DNA of 64,000 nt, taken from positions 372,001 through 436,000 of the forward strand of contig NC_018015.1 of the NCBI RefSeq assembly GCF_000265525.1, written 5' to 3'. Every line of letters starts with the position of its first letter. Position 1 is the first letter of the stretch. Source of the stretch: Thermococcus cleftensis (GTDB taxonomy: Archaea; Methanobacteriota_B; Thermococci; Thermococcales; Thermococcaceae). The notes beneath the pieces were generated by a model. That model was given only the letters and a program-made list of their open reading frames with translations. It had not been told where the DNA came from and ran no database searches. Of the stretch, positions 15,784-25,547 are shown piece after piece. The translations under genes were made by a program, and so were the position numbers.

Positions 15784-17106
15784 TCAGTCCATGTCCGGAA
15801 TGTAGTCCAGGGCGTCACCCTTCGTGCGGACGACGTCCCCGCGCCTGACGAACTGCATCGCTATCGCCGCCAGAATAAAGAAGGCCGTGGCGAATGGCAG
15901 CAGAGTCCTGTAGCCGATGACGTCGAGGAAGGCCCCAGCAAAGGGCGGGGCGACGAGGTTGGCCGCCTGGCTGAAGAAGTAGTAGAGCCCGGTGTAGCCG
16001 CCGAGCTTCTCCTCGGTGGTCATGTCCACGACCATCGGCAGGGAGTTCACGTTCACCATCGCCCAGCCCATTCCACCCACGAAGAACAGCCCCATCAGCG
16101 TCATCACCACAGGGTCGCTCAGGGAGCTGGACTGGGGCCTGGAGCTCTCGCCGACGAAGTAGGCCGCGAGCATTATCGCGACGATGATCATGAGGCCGAG
16201 GGTTATCGTCCTCCTCCTTCCGAAGCGGCCGCCGATGAAGCCGGCTGGAATTGCAAAGAGCATGAAGCTCAGGCTGAAGACGCCGAGCATGAAGGCCCCG
16301 GTGCTCTCCTCGATGCCGAGGTAGTACTTGGCGTAGCTGGTGAAGAACGTCTCCAGGGAGTTGAAGGCTATGAACCAGAAGAATATCGCTATGAGAACCG
16401 CGAGTAGGCTCTTCTCGTGGCTGGCAAAGACGTCCTTGAGGTTCTCCCTCAGCTCACCGAAGCTCTTGTGGGAGGTCTCCGAGAGGAGCTTTCTCAGGCT
16501 CACCTTCTCCCCCGGCTTCCTGTACTCATCGGGCTCGGGGACGAAGAGTATCACGAGCAGGTTCGCGAGGAGCATCACGGCCGCGCCGAAGTAAAAGGGG
16601 TAGGCGTAGTTCATGTCGTAGAGGACCTTGCCGCCGAAGTAGGCCAGCAGGGCGCCGAGGCCGCCCATGAAGTTGATTATACCGTTGGCCTGGGAGCGCT
16701 TCTCGCTGGGCGTTATGTCGGGCATGAAGGCCACGACCGGAGAGCGGAACAGGGCCATGAAGAAGTTCATGAAGATTATAGTCCCCATGAAGAGGGCGAG
16801 GTTTTCGTACTCCCTCGCTACCGGAATGAGCGCGAACATCAGGGCCGCGGACGGGGCGCCGAGTAGAATGTATGGCTTTCTCCTGCCCAGCCTCGTCCGC
16901 GTCATGTCGCTCAGAGCGCCGAGGAACGGGAGTAACAGCACCGCGAAGAGGTTGTCTATGGTCATTATGAAGCCCGTCACCGTCTTGCTGAGGTGGAATG
17001 TGTCCTGCAGGAATATCGGTATGTAGGCGTTGTAGAGCGCCCAGATGATGCTTATGCCGAAGAACCCGAATCCAAGGACGAATATCCGACTGTATTTGAA
17101 CTCCAA
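15784..17106 (-). CDS. MFS transporter, SLC45/GPH-like
   Basis: A 440-residue, 12-segment carrier related in style to the next MFS gene. It carries the loop motif GALSDMTRTRLGRRKPYI and the second-half equivalent GGRFGRRRT. A sugar or glycoside substrate is inferred from the family. The start is TTG 17106, preceded by GGGGTGGG with short spacing; there is no in-frame ATG at this position. The promoter carries the shared 14-base element at 17125-17138, and a TATA-like TTAAAAG lies beyond it that may also serve the divergent glycerophosphodiesterase gene. Confidence 0.8.
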   Translation of the reverse strand: MEFKYSRIFVLGFGFFGISIIWALYNAYIPIFLQDTFHLSKTVTGFIMTIDNLFAVLLLPFLGALSDMTRTRLGRRKPYILLGAPSAALMFALIPVAREYENLALFMGTIIFMNFFMALFRSPVVAFMPDITPSEKRSQANGIINFMGGLGALLAYFGGKVLYDMNYAYPFYFGAAVMLLANLLVILFVPEPDEYRKPGEKVSLRKLLSETSHKSFGELRENLKDVFASHEKSLLAVLIAIFFWFIAFNSLETFFTSYAKYYLGIEESTGAFMLGVFSLSFMLFAIPAGFIGGRFGRRRTITLGLMIIVAIMLAAYFVGESSRPQSSSLSDPVVMTLMGLFFVGGMGWAMVNVNSLPMVVDMTTEEKLGGYTGLYYFFSQAANLVAPPFAGAFLDVIGYRTLLPFATAFFILAAIAMQFVRRGDVVRTKGDALDYIPDMD

Positions 17107-17124
17107 GTTCCCACCCCCATGATA

Positions 17125-17138
17125 CTATATAGACTATA
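17125..17138 (-). promoter_or_regulatory. shared operator-like element, copy 2
   Basis: CTATATAGACTATA begins 19 bases upstream of the TTG start of the second MFS gene, the same distance as copy 1 before the other MFS gene. It is flanked so that ACTATAGT forms a small palindrome. Confidence 0.55.
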
Positions 17139-17203
17139 GTGACGGGAAATCTACTCCGAGAAACTTTTAAGGATTTTGAGTCCATACCTGAGCGGCAGAG
17201 GAG

Positions 17204-17956
17204 ATGACAATTGCAGACAGTGAACAGGTTTTCATCTTGGGCCACCGTGGGTTCAGAGGAAGGCTTGAAAACACACTTCCAGCATTCAGGAGAGCGCTCC
17301 AGTACGCGGACGGAATAGAGTTCGATGTCAGACTAACAGGAGATGGAAAGCTCGTAACCCACCACGATGCGGCTTTCAGCTCAGGCGGCTCTTCCCACAG
17401 GCTCCGGGAGCTGACGTTGAGAGAAATAAGGAAGCTTCACCCCCTGGGCCGGCTCATACCGAGGGTCGAGGAAGTGCTGGACGCTTTTCCAGGTGCGGTT
17501 TTCAACGCGGACGTCAAGGAAAGTGAGGCCGTTGAACCGGTACTGAGGGCTGTGGAGAGGAAAGGCAGGGTTGAGAGCACAGTGTTCTCCTCCGATGATC
17601 CAGCGGTGGTGTCCCTCCTCATGAGGGAGTGTCCGGACTGTAAGGCAGGCTTCTCAATAACCGGCTATCCCTCCGCGGTGGTGCTCCCGAGGCTCAGGTG
17701 CATATATTCCGTCCACGTACCGATAGATGTCGTAACCTACATCGGCTACAGGAATCTCATTGTCCTTCTTCGGGCGCTCAGGAGGAGGGGCTTGAGGATA
17801 TACCTCTGGAACTACAAAATGAACGAACTGATCTGGATCCCAAGGCTGCTCCCCCTCGCGGACGCAGTCATCTCGGACGACCCTGCCAGGTTGAGGAAAG
17901 GTTTTTACGGGGAGGGAGTATTTTCCTGGGGCGATTCCAATGTGGGAAAGGGATAA
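17204..17956 (+). CDS. glycerophosphodiester phosphodiesterase
   Basis: A 250-residue GDPD-family TIM barrel that would hydrolyse glycerophosphodiesters to glycerol-3-phosphate and an alcohol. The catalytic block is present: [12 protein letters not shown] (His-Arg-Gly and Glu-Asn), [17 protein letters not shown] and the FNADVKE strand. The ATG at 17204 follows GAGGAG, and a CTTTTAAGG TATA element lies near 17164-17172. The gene overlaps the next GDPD gene by 17 bases and heads a run of glycerol-metabolism genes. Confidence 0.85.
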   Translation: MTIADSEQVFILGHRGFRGRLENTLPAFRRALQYADGIEFDVRLTGDGKLVTHHDAAFSSGGSSHRLRELTLREIRKLHPLGRLIPRVEEVLDAFPGAVFNADVKESEAVEPVLRAVERKGRVESTVFSSDDPAVVSLLMRECPDCKAGFSITGYPSAVVLPRLRCIYSVHVPIDVVTYIGYRNLIVLLRALRRRGLRIYLWNYKMNELIWIPRLLPLADAVISDDPARLRKGFYGEGVFSWGDSNVGKG

Positions 17957-18686
17957 GGTTATAGTGCTCGGCCACAGGGGTTACATGAGCAGGTTCCCCG
18001 AGAACAGCCTTTTAGCGTTCAGGAAGGCGATCGAATCGGGTGCCGATGGAATCGAGCTTGACGTCTGGCTGACGGGGGACGGGAAAGTCATAGTAATGCA
18101 CGACGAGACCATAGACAGGACGAGCGATATGAGCGGAAGGCAGAAGGAGATGACGCTTGAGGAGCTCAGGAAGGCGGACATAGGGATGGGCGAGAGGATT
18201 CCAACGCTGGAGGAGGTCTTCGCGGTTCTGCCCGAGGGTGCCCTAATCAACGTTGAGCTCAAGGACAGGGACGCGGTGGAGAAAGTGGCCGAGATAGTGA
18301 AAGCCAACAATCCTCGGAGGGTAATGGTCTCGTCCTTTGATATTGAAGCCCTCAGGGAATACCGAAAGCACGACGAGGAAACCACGATGGGGCTTCTCAT
18401 AGACAGGGAGGAAGTGGTCCCCCTGATTCCGAAGCTGAAAGATGAGCTCAACCTCTGGTCAATAAACGTTCCGATGGAGGCAATCCCCCTACTCGGCTTC
18501 GAGAAGACCCTTCAGGCCCTTCACTGGGCGCGCTCCCTCGGCCTTAAAGTGGTTCTCTGGACCGAGAACGATGGGCTCTTCTACGCCGACGACAACCTCG
18601 CGAGGCTTAAGGGCCTCTTCGAGGTCGTCATAGCGAATGACGTAGAGAAGATGATCAGATACCTCAGAGAACTGGGGCTCAGGTGA
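17940..18686 (+). CDS. glycerophosphodiester phosphodiesterase, second copy
   Basis: A 248-residue GDPD-family enzyme with the full set of marks: [30 protein letters not shown], and NVELKD. It overlaps the preceding paralogue by 17 bases, and the two are probably one transcript. The pair differs enough not to be a recent duplication. Its product, glycerol-3-phosphate, is the substrate of the dehydrogenase encoded downstream. Confidence 0.9.
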   Translation: MWERDKVIVLGHRGYMSRFPENSLLAFRKAIESGADGIELDVWLTGDGKVIVMHDETIDRTSDMSGRQKEMTLEELRKADIGMGERIPTLEEVFAVLPEGALINVELKDRDAVEKVAEIVKANNPRRVMVSSFDIEALREYRKHDEETTMGLLIDREEVVPLIPKLKDELNLWSINVPMEAIPLLGFEKTLQALHWARSLGLKVVLWTENDGLFYADDNLARLKGLFEVVIANDVEKMIRYLRELGLR

Positions 18687-18739
18687 TTCCATCGAAACCG
18701 TTAATACCCCCTCACCATTTCTTTAACCCCGGTGATATC

Positions 18740-20221
<1,482 letters not shown>

Positions 20222-20266
20222 GCTTTGGGTGGACATTTCTGTCCATCAAGATGCTGTTCGCCACTG

Positions 20267-20276
20267 TCCTTTTTTC
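20267..20276 (+). terminator. oligo-T terminator after glpK
   Basis: CCTTTTTTCT lies about 45 bases after the glpK stop and before the separate promoter of the dehydrogenase gene. A T-run of this kind is the usual archaeal termination signal. Confidence 0.4.
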
Positions 20277-20310
20277 TAATGTCCTTAAAGGTTCTTTCCT
20301 TGCCCTTTTG

Positions 20311-20327
20311 CCCAACTAAAGGTTGGG
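20311..20327 (+). promoter_or_regulatory. inverted repeat abutting the glycerol-3-phosphate dehydrogenase promoter
   Basis: CCCAAC-TAAAG-GTTGGG, a perfect six-base inverted repeat, ends six bases before the TATA element CTTTAAAA (20333-20340). Its placement over the BRE side suggests a regulator site; a transcribed hairpin is unlikely because it lies upstream of the predicted start. Confidence 0.4.
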
Positions 20328-20380
20328 GAAAGCTTTAAAACGGTGGAAGCCCTTTCTCAAGTTAAATCGAGGTGAAGATC

Positions 20381-21868
20381 ATGAAGACAAAGGTGGCCAT
20401 AATAGGGGCTGGCATAAGCGGGGCCAGCATAGCGAGGGTTCTCAGTAAATACGAGAACCTTGAGGTTCACCTGATTGAGAAGGCCCCGGACGTTGGCTGG
20501 GGAGTCAGCAAGGCCAACACGGCTTTGATCCACGGCGGTTACGACGACGACCCTGACAAGTACCCGACGAGGGCGAAGCTGTGCATAAGGGGAAACCGTC
20601 TCTGGCACCGGTGGGTGAAAGAGCTTGAGATCCCCCACGTCTGGAACGGGGCCCTGATAGTTGCAACCAGGGAGGAGGACTTCGACGAGCTTGAGAGGCT
20701 TTTGGAGCGCGGGAGAAGGAACGGCGTCCCCGAGATGAGGATCGTAGATAAGGAAGAGCTCTTCCACCTCGAGCCCGGCCTGACGAAGGAAGCCATCGGG
20801 GCGCTATGGGTGCCGATAGTGGGGCAAATAGGCCCGATTCCAGCTGTCATAGCGATAACCGAGAACGCCGTGGCGAACGGCGTTAAGACTCACCTCGAGA
20901 CCGAGGTTACCGGAATAAGGGTCGAGAACGGCGAGGTTAAGGGGGTTGAAACTAGCAACGGCTTCATCGAGGCGGATATAGTAATCAACGCCGCCGGTCT
21001 CTACGCTGACAGGATAGCGAGAATGGCCGGCATAGACTACTTCGAGATACACCCGAGAAAAGGGGAGTACTGGATCTTCGACGACGACGTTCCAGGGCCG
21101 AGGAGGGTCCTCTTCCCGACTCCAACTCCGATAAGCAAGGGAATAGTCGTGACAACCGAGATATCCGGCCATCTGATGATAGGGCCAAACGCCCAGGATT
21201 TGCCGCCAGAGGAGAAGGAAAACCTCGCCACCACCAGGGAGGGGCTTGAGCAGGTCTGGGAAGGAGCCAAGAAGCTCTGGCCACAGTTACCACCTAGGAG
21301 CAAGGTGATCAGGACCTTCGCAGGCTTAAGACCTGAACCCACCGGCGGGGACTTCATAATCAGGGCGGAGGAAGAGGTCTGGGGCTTCATAAACGTGGCT
21401 GGAATCCGCTCGCCCGGGCTGACGAGCGCTCCGGCCATTGCGGAGGAAGTGGCGGAGATAATCCAGCGCGACCTCGGAATCCAGCTCAGGGAGAAGTCCA
21501 AGTGGAACCCCTACAGGAGGGAGATAAGCCACCTCTTCATGATGAGCCCGGAGCAGGTTAACGAGGCCGTAAAGAGAAACCCCTCCTACGGAAAGGTCGT
21601 CTGCAGGTGCAACAACGTGAGCGAGGGGGACATTCTGGAGGCCATCGAGAGGATGAAGCTCATAGGCGTTAAGACGCCGAGCGTCGATTCCGTGAAGTTC
21701 AGGACGAAGGCAACCACCGGAACGTGCCAGGGAAGCTTCTGCAGGCCGAAGATAGTCGAGCTTCTGGCCAGGGAGTACGGCGTCGAACCCTGGAAGGTCA
21801 CGCTGAAGGGTAAGGGGAGCGAGATTGGAGTGGGTGACGTCAAGGCCCTCCTCAGGGGTGATGCCTGA
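20381..21868 (+). CDS. FAD-dependent glycerol-3-phosphate dehydrogenase with C-terminal [2Fe-2S]-type cysteine domain
   Basis: A 495-residue DAO-fold enzyme related to GlpA. The N-terminal FAD loop is AIIGAGISGASIARVL. After about residue 400 comes a BFD-like domain with four cysteines (VVCRCNNV and TGTCQGSFC), which would hold a [2Fe-2S] cluster. It would oxidise glycerol-3-phosphate to dihydroxyacetone phosphate. ATG 20381 is chosen because GAGGTGA lies five bases before it. Its stop overlaps the start of the next gene by one base, giving a three-gene unit. The electron path presumably runs through the two following products. Confidence 0.9.
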   Translation: MKTKVAIIGAGISGASIARVLSKYENLEVHLIEKAPDVGWGVSKANTALIHGGYDDDPDKYPTRAKLCIRGNRLWHRWVKELEIPHVWNGALIVATREEDFDELERLLERGRRNGVPEMRIVDKEELFHLEPGLTKEAIGALWVPIVGQIGPIPAVIAITENAVANGVKTHLETEVTGIRVENGEVKGVETSNGFIEADIVINAAGLYADRIARMAGIDYFEIHPRKGEYWIFDDDVPGPRRVLFPTPTPISKGIVVTTEISGHLMIGPNAQDLPPEEKENLATTREGLEQVWEGAKKLWPQLPPRSKVIRTFAGLRPEPTGGDFIIRAEEEVWGFINVAGIRSPGLTSAPAIAEEVAEIIQRDLGIQLREKSKWNPYRREISHLFMMSPEQVNEAVKRNPSYGKVVCRCNNVSEGDILEAIERMKLIGVKTPSVDSVKFRTKATTGTCQGSFCRPKIVELLAREYGVEPWKVTLKGKGSEIGVGDVKALLRGDA

Positions 21869-23124
21869 TGTTCCCGAGGATTCCGATGCTGAACTACGAC
21901 GTCGTCGTCATCGGCGGCGGTCCCGCTGGAATGGCCGCCGCGGTGAGGGCGAAGGAACTCGGCCTGAAGGTTCTGCTCCTCGACGAGAACGACCACCTCG
22001 GCGGAATCCTTCCACAGTGCATACACCCCGGCTTCGGATTGCACTACTTCAGGGAGGAGCTGACCGGCCCGGAGTTCGCGGCGAGGCTGGCCAGAAAGAT
22101 GGTGGAGCTCGGGGTGGAGTATAAAACGGCCGCGAGGGTGCTCGAAATCAAAAACTACTCCGACCTTGAGAAGGTGGTCGTCTTCACATCACCGAGCGGT
22201 GCCTACGGGGTCTGGGCCAGGGCCGTTATCTACGCCGCCGGGGCGAGGGAGAGGCACGCCTTCGAGATAGGAATAGTCGGCGACAGGGTTTCCGGCGTTT
22301 ACACCGCCGGAGAGGCCCAGACGCTGATGGACATCTACGGGATAATGCCGGGCAGGGAGGTTGTGATAGTCGGTTCCGGCGACGTCGGCCTCATAATGGC
22401 GCGCCGCTTCGCCCTTGAAGGGGCGAAGGTGAAGGCGGTGATAGAGCTGATGCCCTACCCCGGCGGTTTGGCCAGAAACGTCATAATCCTGAGGGACTTC
22501 GATATTCCGCTCTACCTGAGCCACAAGGTTGTCGAGGTGCGGGGCAGGGGAAGGGTCGAGAGGGTGAAGGTAGTAAAGGTGGACGAGAACCTCAACGAAA
22601 TCCCCGGAAGTGAGTTCTGGATCGAGGCGGATACACTGATTATCTCCGCCGGACTGGTTCCGAACGTCAAGAAGCTGACGGCCATAGGCGTTGAGATCGA
22701 CCCCTCCACCGGTGGCCCGGTTGTGAACGACAGGCTCGAGACGAGCGTTCCGGGGATTTTCGTGGCCGGAAACGCCCTCCTCATCAACGACCTGGTCGAC
22801 TACGTCGCCGAGCAGGGTGAACTTGCCGCTGAAGGAGCCAGGGAGTTCATCGAGAACGGCGGGATAGGGAGCAGGAAGTGGGTTAAGGTCGAGAAGGGTG
22901 AAAACGTCCGCCTTCTCGCTCCGCACTATCTGAGCGGCGATAGGGACGTTTACCTCTACCTCCGGGTCGCGAGGCCGATGGAGGACGTCGAGCTTAGAAT
23001 CCCCGAAATCGGCAAGAAGATGAAGCTCCCGGTGGTCAAGCCGGCGGAGATGCTCAGGGTAAAGCTGAAGGCAGAGGAGATCAGGAAGGCTGAGAAGCTC
23101 ACAGTGGAGGTGGTGAGGGTATGA
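21868..23124 (+). CDS. FAD/NAD-dependent oxidoreductase of the glycerol-3-phosphate operon
   Basis: A 418-residue pyridine nucleotide-disulfide oxidoreductase-type flavoprotein. It has two dinucleotide loops, VVVIGGGPAGMAAAVRA near the N-terminus and EVVIVGSGDVGLIMARR near residue 165, and a late FAD motif (GIFVAGNALLIND). A single cysteine lies in PQCIHPGFGLHYF. Proteins of this type sit beside GlpA-like dehydrogenases in Thermococcales and many Firmicutes and are thought to pass electrons between the dehydrogenase and NAD(P). ATG 21868 overlaps the previous stop; ATG 21886 is an alternative. Confidence 0.88.
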   Translation: MFPRIPMLNYDVVVIGGGPAGMAAAVRAKELGLKVLLLDENDHLGGILPQCIHPGFGLHYFREELTGPEFAARLARKMVELGVEYKTAARVLEIKNYSDLEKVVVFTSPSGAYGVWARAVIYAAGARERHAFEIGIVGDRVSGVYTAGEAQTLMDIYGIMPGREVVIVGSGDVGLIMARRFALEGAKVKAVIELMPYPGGLARNVIILRDFDIPLYLSHKVVEVRGRGRVERVKVVKVDENLNEIPGSEFWIEADTLIISAGLVPNVKKLTAIGVEIDPSTGGPVVNDRLETSVPGIFVAGNALLINDLVDYVAEQGELAAEGAREFIENGGIGSRKWVKVEKGENVRLLAPHYLSGDRDVYLYLRVARPMEDVELRIPEIGKKMKLPVVKPAEMLRVKLKAEEIRKAEKLTVEVVRV

Positions 23125-23465
23125 TTTACCGCTTCACCTGCATCGTCTGCCCCCTCGGCTGCGCTGTTGAGGTGAAAGTAGAGGACGGCAGGGTCGTTGG
23201 AGTTACCGGCCACACCTGCCCCCGCGGTGAGGAGTGGGCGGTTCAGGAAGTTACGAACCCGAAGAGGGTGGTGATGAGCGTCGTGCCAGTTGAAGGCGGA
23301 GCTTTGCCAACGGTGAGCGTTAAAACCGCGGAGCCAGTTCCAAAGGAGAAGATACCTGAGCTCATGAGGTTTTTGGCGAAGCTGAAGCTCAGGGCCCCGG
23401 TCGAGGTCGGGGAAGTGGTTGCCGAGTGGAACGGAATAAAAATAGTGGCCACGAGGGGGGCTTAG
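23121..23465 (+). CDS. four-cysteine partner protein (DUF1667)
   Basis: A 114-residue protein with CIVCPLGC near the N-terminus and HTCPRG about 30 residues later, a four-cysteine arrangement that could bind zinc or an iron-sulfur cluster. This matches the DUF1667 family, which is regularly encoded after GlpA-like and NAD/FAD oxidoreductase genes. It overlaps the previous gene by four bases (ATGA). The role is inferred to be a small redox or assembly subunit of the glycerol-3-phosphate dehydrogenase complex. Confidence 0.85.
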   Translation: MIYRFTCIVCPLGCAVEVKVEDGRVVGVTGHTCPRGEEWAVQEVTNPKRVVMSVVPVEGGALPTVSVKTAEPVPKEKIPELMRFLAKLKLRAPVEVGEVVAEWNGIKIVATRGA

Positions 23466-23470
23466 CCCCC

Positions 23471-24277
23471 TCACCAGAATATTTCCTCGAAGTCCCCAGC
23501 GCTCTCTATCCCCTCAGGGGCCTTTATCTCAACGGGCTCGTTGATGTTCGAGAGGGCGACGCTCTCGTGAAGGGTCACGTAGATGTCAGTCGTTCTGCCG
23601 TCATAGCCCTTTACCGCCAGGATAACCTCCATGTGGGTCTCGATGAAGGTTGGGGTTCCGTCCTTCGTCAGGTGAACCTCCACCCAGCCGGAGTTTGTGG
23701 TGACGTTCACCCATCTCTCGCCATCGACGCTCCAAAGCTCGTTGAAGTATCCACTCTGGTTGGTGGCGTTCACGAACTCCCAGAAGGTCACGTTCACACG
23801 GAAGGCGTAGCCATCGGAGAGCTTCTCTATGGTGACGTTCTTTTCCTTGAGAAGGTTCCTGATGTAGTCCACGTTGAGCGATCCCTGGGCACGGGAATAG
23901 AGGTCATCGTCGGGGGAGACGTTGTACCACTTCCCATCGACCATGAAGTAGACGCTGGAGTTATTGACGAAGTAGGGCCAGTTCATATTGACGTCCATTC
24001 CCATCATGTGCATCGTTATGCTCATGTTACCTCTCTCCAGTCCGGCCGTGTTGTTGAAGACGCCAAGGACGCGACCCGACATCGTGAAGTTTATCGTCTT
24101 GTTGCCCTCCGGATCGGTGAAGTGCATGCTCATTGAAAAGTTCTGGTCGTAGCTGGCCGTTTCTATGCTCTGGAGGGCCTCAAGGACCTTCTCCTCGGTG
24201 AGGCCAACGCCCTTCCCGATGCAGCCGCTTGCCAGCACCACAACTGCCATCAAAATTAGAGCCACAGCCCTCTTCAT
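23471..24277 (-). CDS. secreted lipoprotein of unknown function
   Basis: A 268-residue protein. It has a lipoprotein signal (KRAVALILMAVVVLASGC, cysteine of the lipobox near residue 18), then a beta-rich extracellular domain with many asparagines in N-x-S/T contexts. The pattern (SIETASYDQNFSMSM near the N-terminus, later GKWYNVS and HLTKDGTP) resembles LolA/LppX-like lipoproteins of Thermococcales; a second gene of the same style lies at 26296-27057. ATG 24277 follows GGAGGTAG. Function is unknown. It converges on the DUF1667 gene with five bases between the stops. Confidence 0.75.
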   Translation of the reverse strand: MKRAVALILMAVVVLASGCIGKGVGLTEEKVLEALQSIETASYDQNFSMSMHFTDPEGNKTINFTMSGRVLGVFNNTAGLERGNMSITMHMMGMDVNMNWPYFVNNSSVYFMVDGKWYNVSPDDDLYSRAQGSLNVDYIRNLLKEKNVTIEKLSDGYAFRVNVTFWEFVNATNQSGYFNELWSVDGERWVNVTTNSGWVEVHLTKDGTPTFIETHMEVILAVKGYDGRTTDIYVTLHESVALSNINEPVEIKAPEGIESAGDFEEIFW

Positions 24278-24342
24278 CGTACTACCTCCAGTTGTCCTCA
24301 TAGGCAAGTGGAAGGGTTGGTTTAAATACTTTTTCTGTTCAA

Positions 24343-24375
24343 ATTTTGCACACCACTGGCAAGAGTTTGCAAAAT
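24343..24375. promoter_or_regulatory. inverted repeat upstream of the lipoprotein promoter
   Basis: ATTTTGCA (24343-24350) and TGCAAAAT (24368-24375) form a perfect eight-base inverted repeat with a 17-base gap. It lies just upstream of the TATA-like GTATTTAAACC (minus strand, about 24320-24330) of the lipoprotein gene. Confidence 0.4.
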
Positions 24376-24385
24376 GTGGAAACGA

Positions 24386-25003
24386 TCACCAGGGTTCCCG
24401 CTCCCAAGGATTGGGATAGGGTATCTTGCCGAGCTGATCCCTCAGGTACTTCCTGAGTAGGGGTTTAAACCAGCCGATGAGAACCTGCCAGCAACGGGTT
24501 TCCTCAATGTCGTAAGTCCTGTAAATATCAACGTAGTCCACCAAGACGCTACTGTTCCCCGGGCCGTAGTTGAGGGAGTGGGTGATGTTGAAGGAAACCT
24601 TCCTGAGGGTTTCTTGCTCGTAAACTGCCTTGAGCCGGTAATGGGTGCTCAAAAAACTGCCGTTCTCGTCTCTGGAGAGAACTAAAACGGAGTAATCGCC
24701 CGCGCTGATGAGCCTCCTTGACCGGGCCTTCCGCTCGAATTCCGCTATCACCACGTTGGGGTCGTTGAACTTCCTGGAATCGTTCTCCCCCGGGAAGTAG
24801 GAGCTAACGAACTTCACCTCCCACTCATCGTTTATTTGGTAGTAGGCCCGAAAGATGCCTGGACAGGCGACGCCAAAGCCCATCTCCGAGAACGACATAA
24901 AACCCCGGCTTTCAAGCCCGTAGCGGTAGGTGTAGCCATTCAACGACATTGGGGCCAGGAACAGGAGGAGAACGACCACGAACACCTTCCACCGCCGCGA
25001 CAT
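24386..25003 (-). CDS. exported protein of unknown function
   Basis: A 205-residue protein with an N-terminal hydrophobic helix (WKVFVVVLLLFLAPMSL) that is a signal peptide or anchor. The rest is a soluble beta-rich domain with an Arg/Lys-rich tail near the C-terminus (PLLRKYLRDQLGK). No family is recognised. The start at ATG 25003 is chosen because GGGTGGTG precedes it. It is the last gene of a four-gene minus-strand run that starts with the PrsW-type protease. Confidence 0.65.
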   Translation of the reverse strand: MSRRWKVFVVVLLLFLAPMSLNGYTYRYGLESRGFMSFSEMGFGVACPGIFRAYYQINDEWEVKFVSSYFPGENDSRKFNDPNVVIAEFERKARSRRLISAGDYSVLVLSRDENGSFLSTHYRLKAVYEQETLRKVSFNITHSLNYGPGNSSVLVDYVDIYRTYDIEETRCWQVLIGWFKPLLRKYLRDQLGKIPYPNPWEREPW

Positions 25004-25025
25004 AGTGCACCACCCGAGCGAGGCA

Positions 25026-25282
25026 TCAGCGCTTCCACAGTCCAAGCATCTCGAAGCTCCCCTCGGTTTCTACAACCTCCCTCCGGTTCCAATCGATGTG
25101 GCTCCTATCGCTTCTCCATGTGAAGCGTCCGCTCTCAAGCTCCGCCCTCCAGCAGAAGGAGTCCAGGCTCTCGATGGAGGAGACGACGTCGTCCACCGAG
25201 GGCGGATTATTCCAGCCCACGCCGCCCACAGAGCGATGGTCAGCAGGAGAAGGCCCGCAATAACTGCCGCCAGCGTCCTCAT
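25026..25282 (-). pseudogene. small anchored protein with a frameshift
   Basis: From ATG 25282 one frame encodes a membrane segment (TLAAVIAGLLLLTIALWAAW). A second frame, entered near 25225, encodes the soluble part (PPSVDDVVSSIESLDSFCW through EMLGLWKR) to the stop at 25026. Read separately, the first frame continues into low-quality Ser/Pro/Gly-rich sequence typical of a wrong frame. The two halves together give a plausible protein of about 85 residues with an N-terminal anchor. The break lies in the G-rich stretch TGTGGGCGGCGTGG. Either a real single-base indel or a sequence error fits. Confidence 0.5.
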
Positions 25283-25343
25283 CGAACCCACCAAAAAAGT
25301 TAATGCCAGCAGGTTATAAGGTTTACTATTGAAAAGAAGAAAT

Positions 25344-25547
25344 TTAGAGCGCCTCAAACTTCTGCAGGAATATCCGGAGATCCGTCCTGAAAGGCTCCTC
25401 GGCGCGGGGGAGCTCCTCGCTAAGGAGTCGGAGGAAGTGCTCCTCGTCGGTGGCTTTCTCCCAGAGCCTTTTGACGAGCTCTTCCAGCCTGTCGTAGTAC
25501 TCCACGTAGGGTCTTGCCTCAAAGAGAGCCTCCTCAAGCCGGTTCAC
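25344..25547 (-). CDS. small acidic helical protein
   Basis: A 67-residue protein made of predicted helices rich in Glu, Leu and Arg (ELVKRLWEKATDEEHFLRLL). The GTG start at 25547 is preferred: GAGGAGGG stands about seven bases before it, and its GTGA overlaps the stop of the PrsW-type gene, a classic coupled arrangement. An upstream in-frame ATG at 25580 lacks such a signal. No family is recognised. Its position suggests co-expression with the protease. Confidence 0.6.
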   Translation of the reverse strand: MNRLEEALFEARPYVEYYDRLEELVKRLWEKATDEEHFLRLLSEELPRAEEPFRTDLRIFLQKFEAL

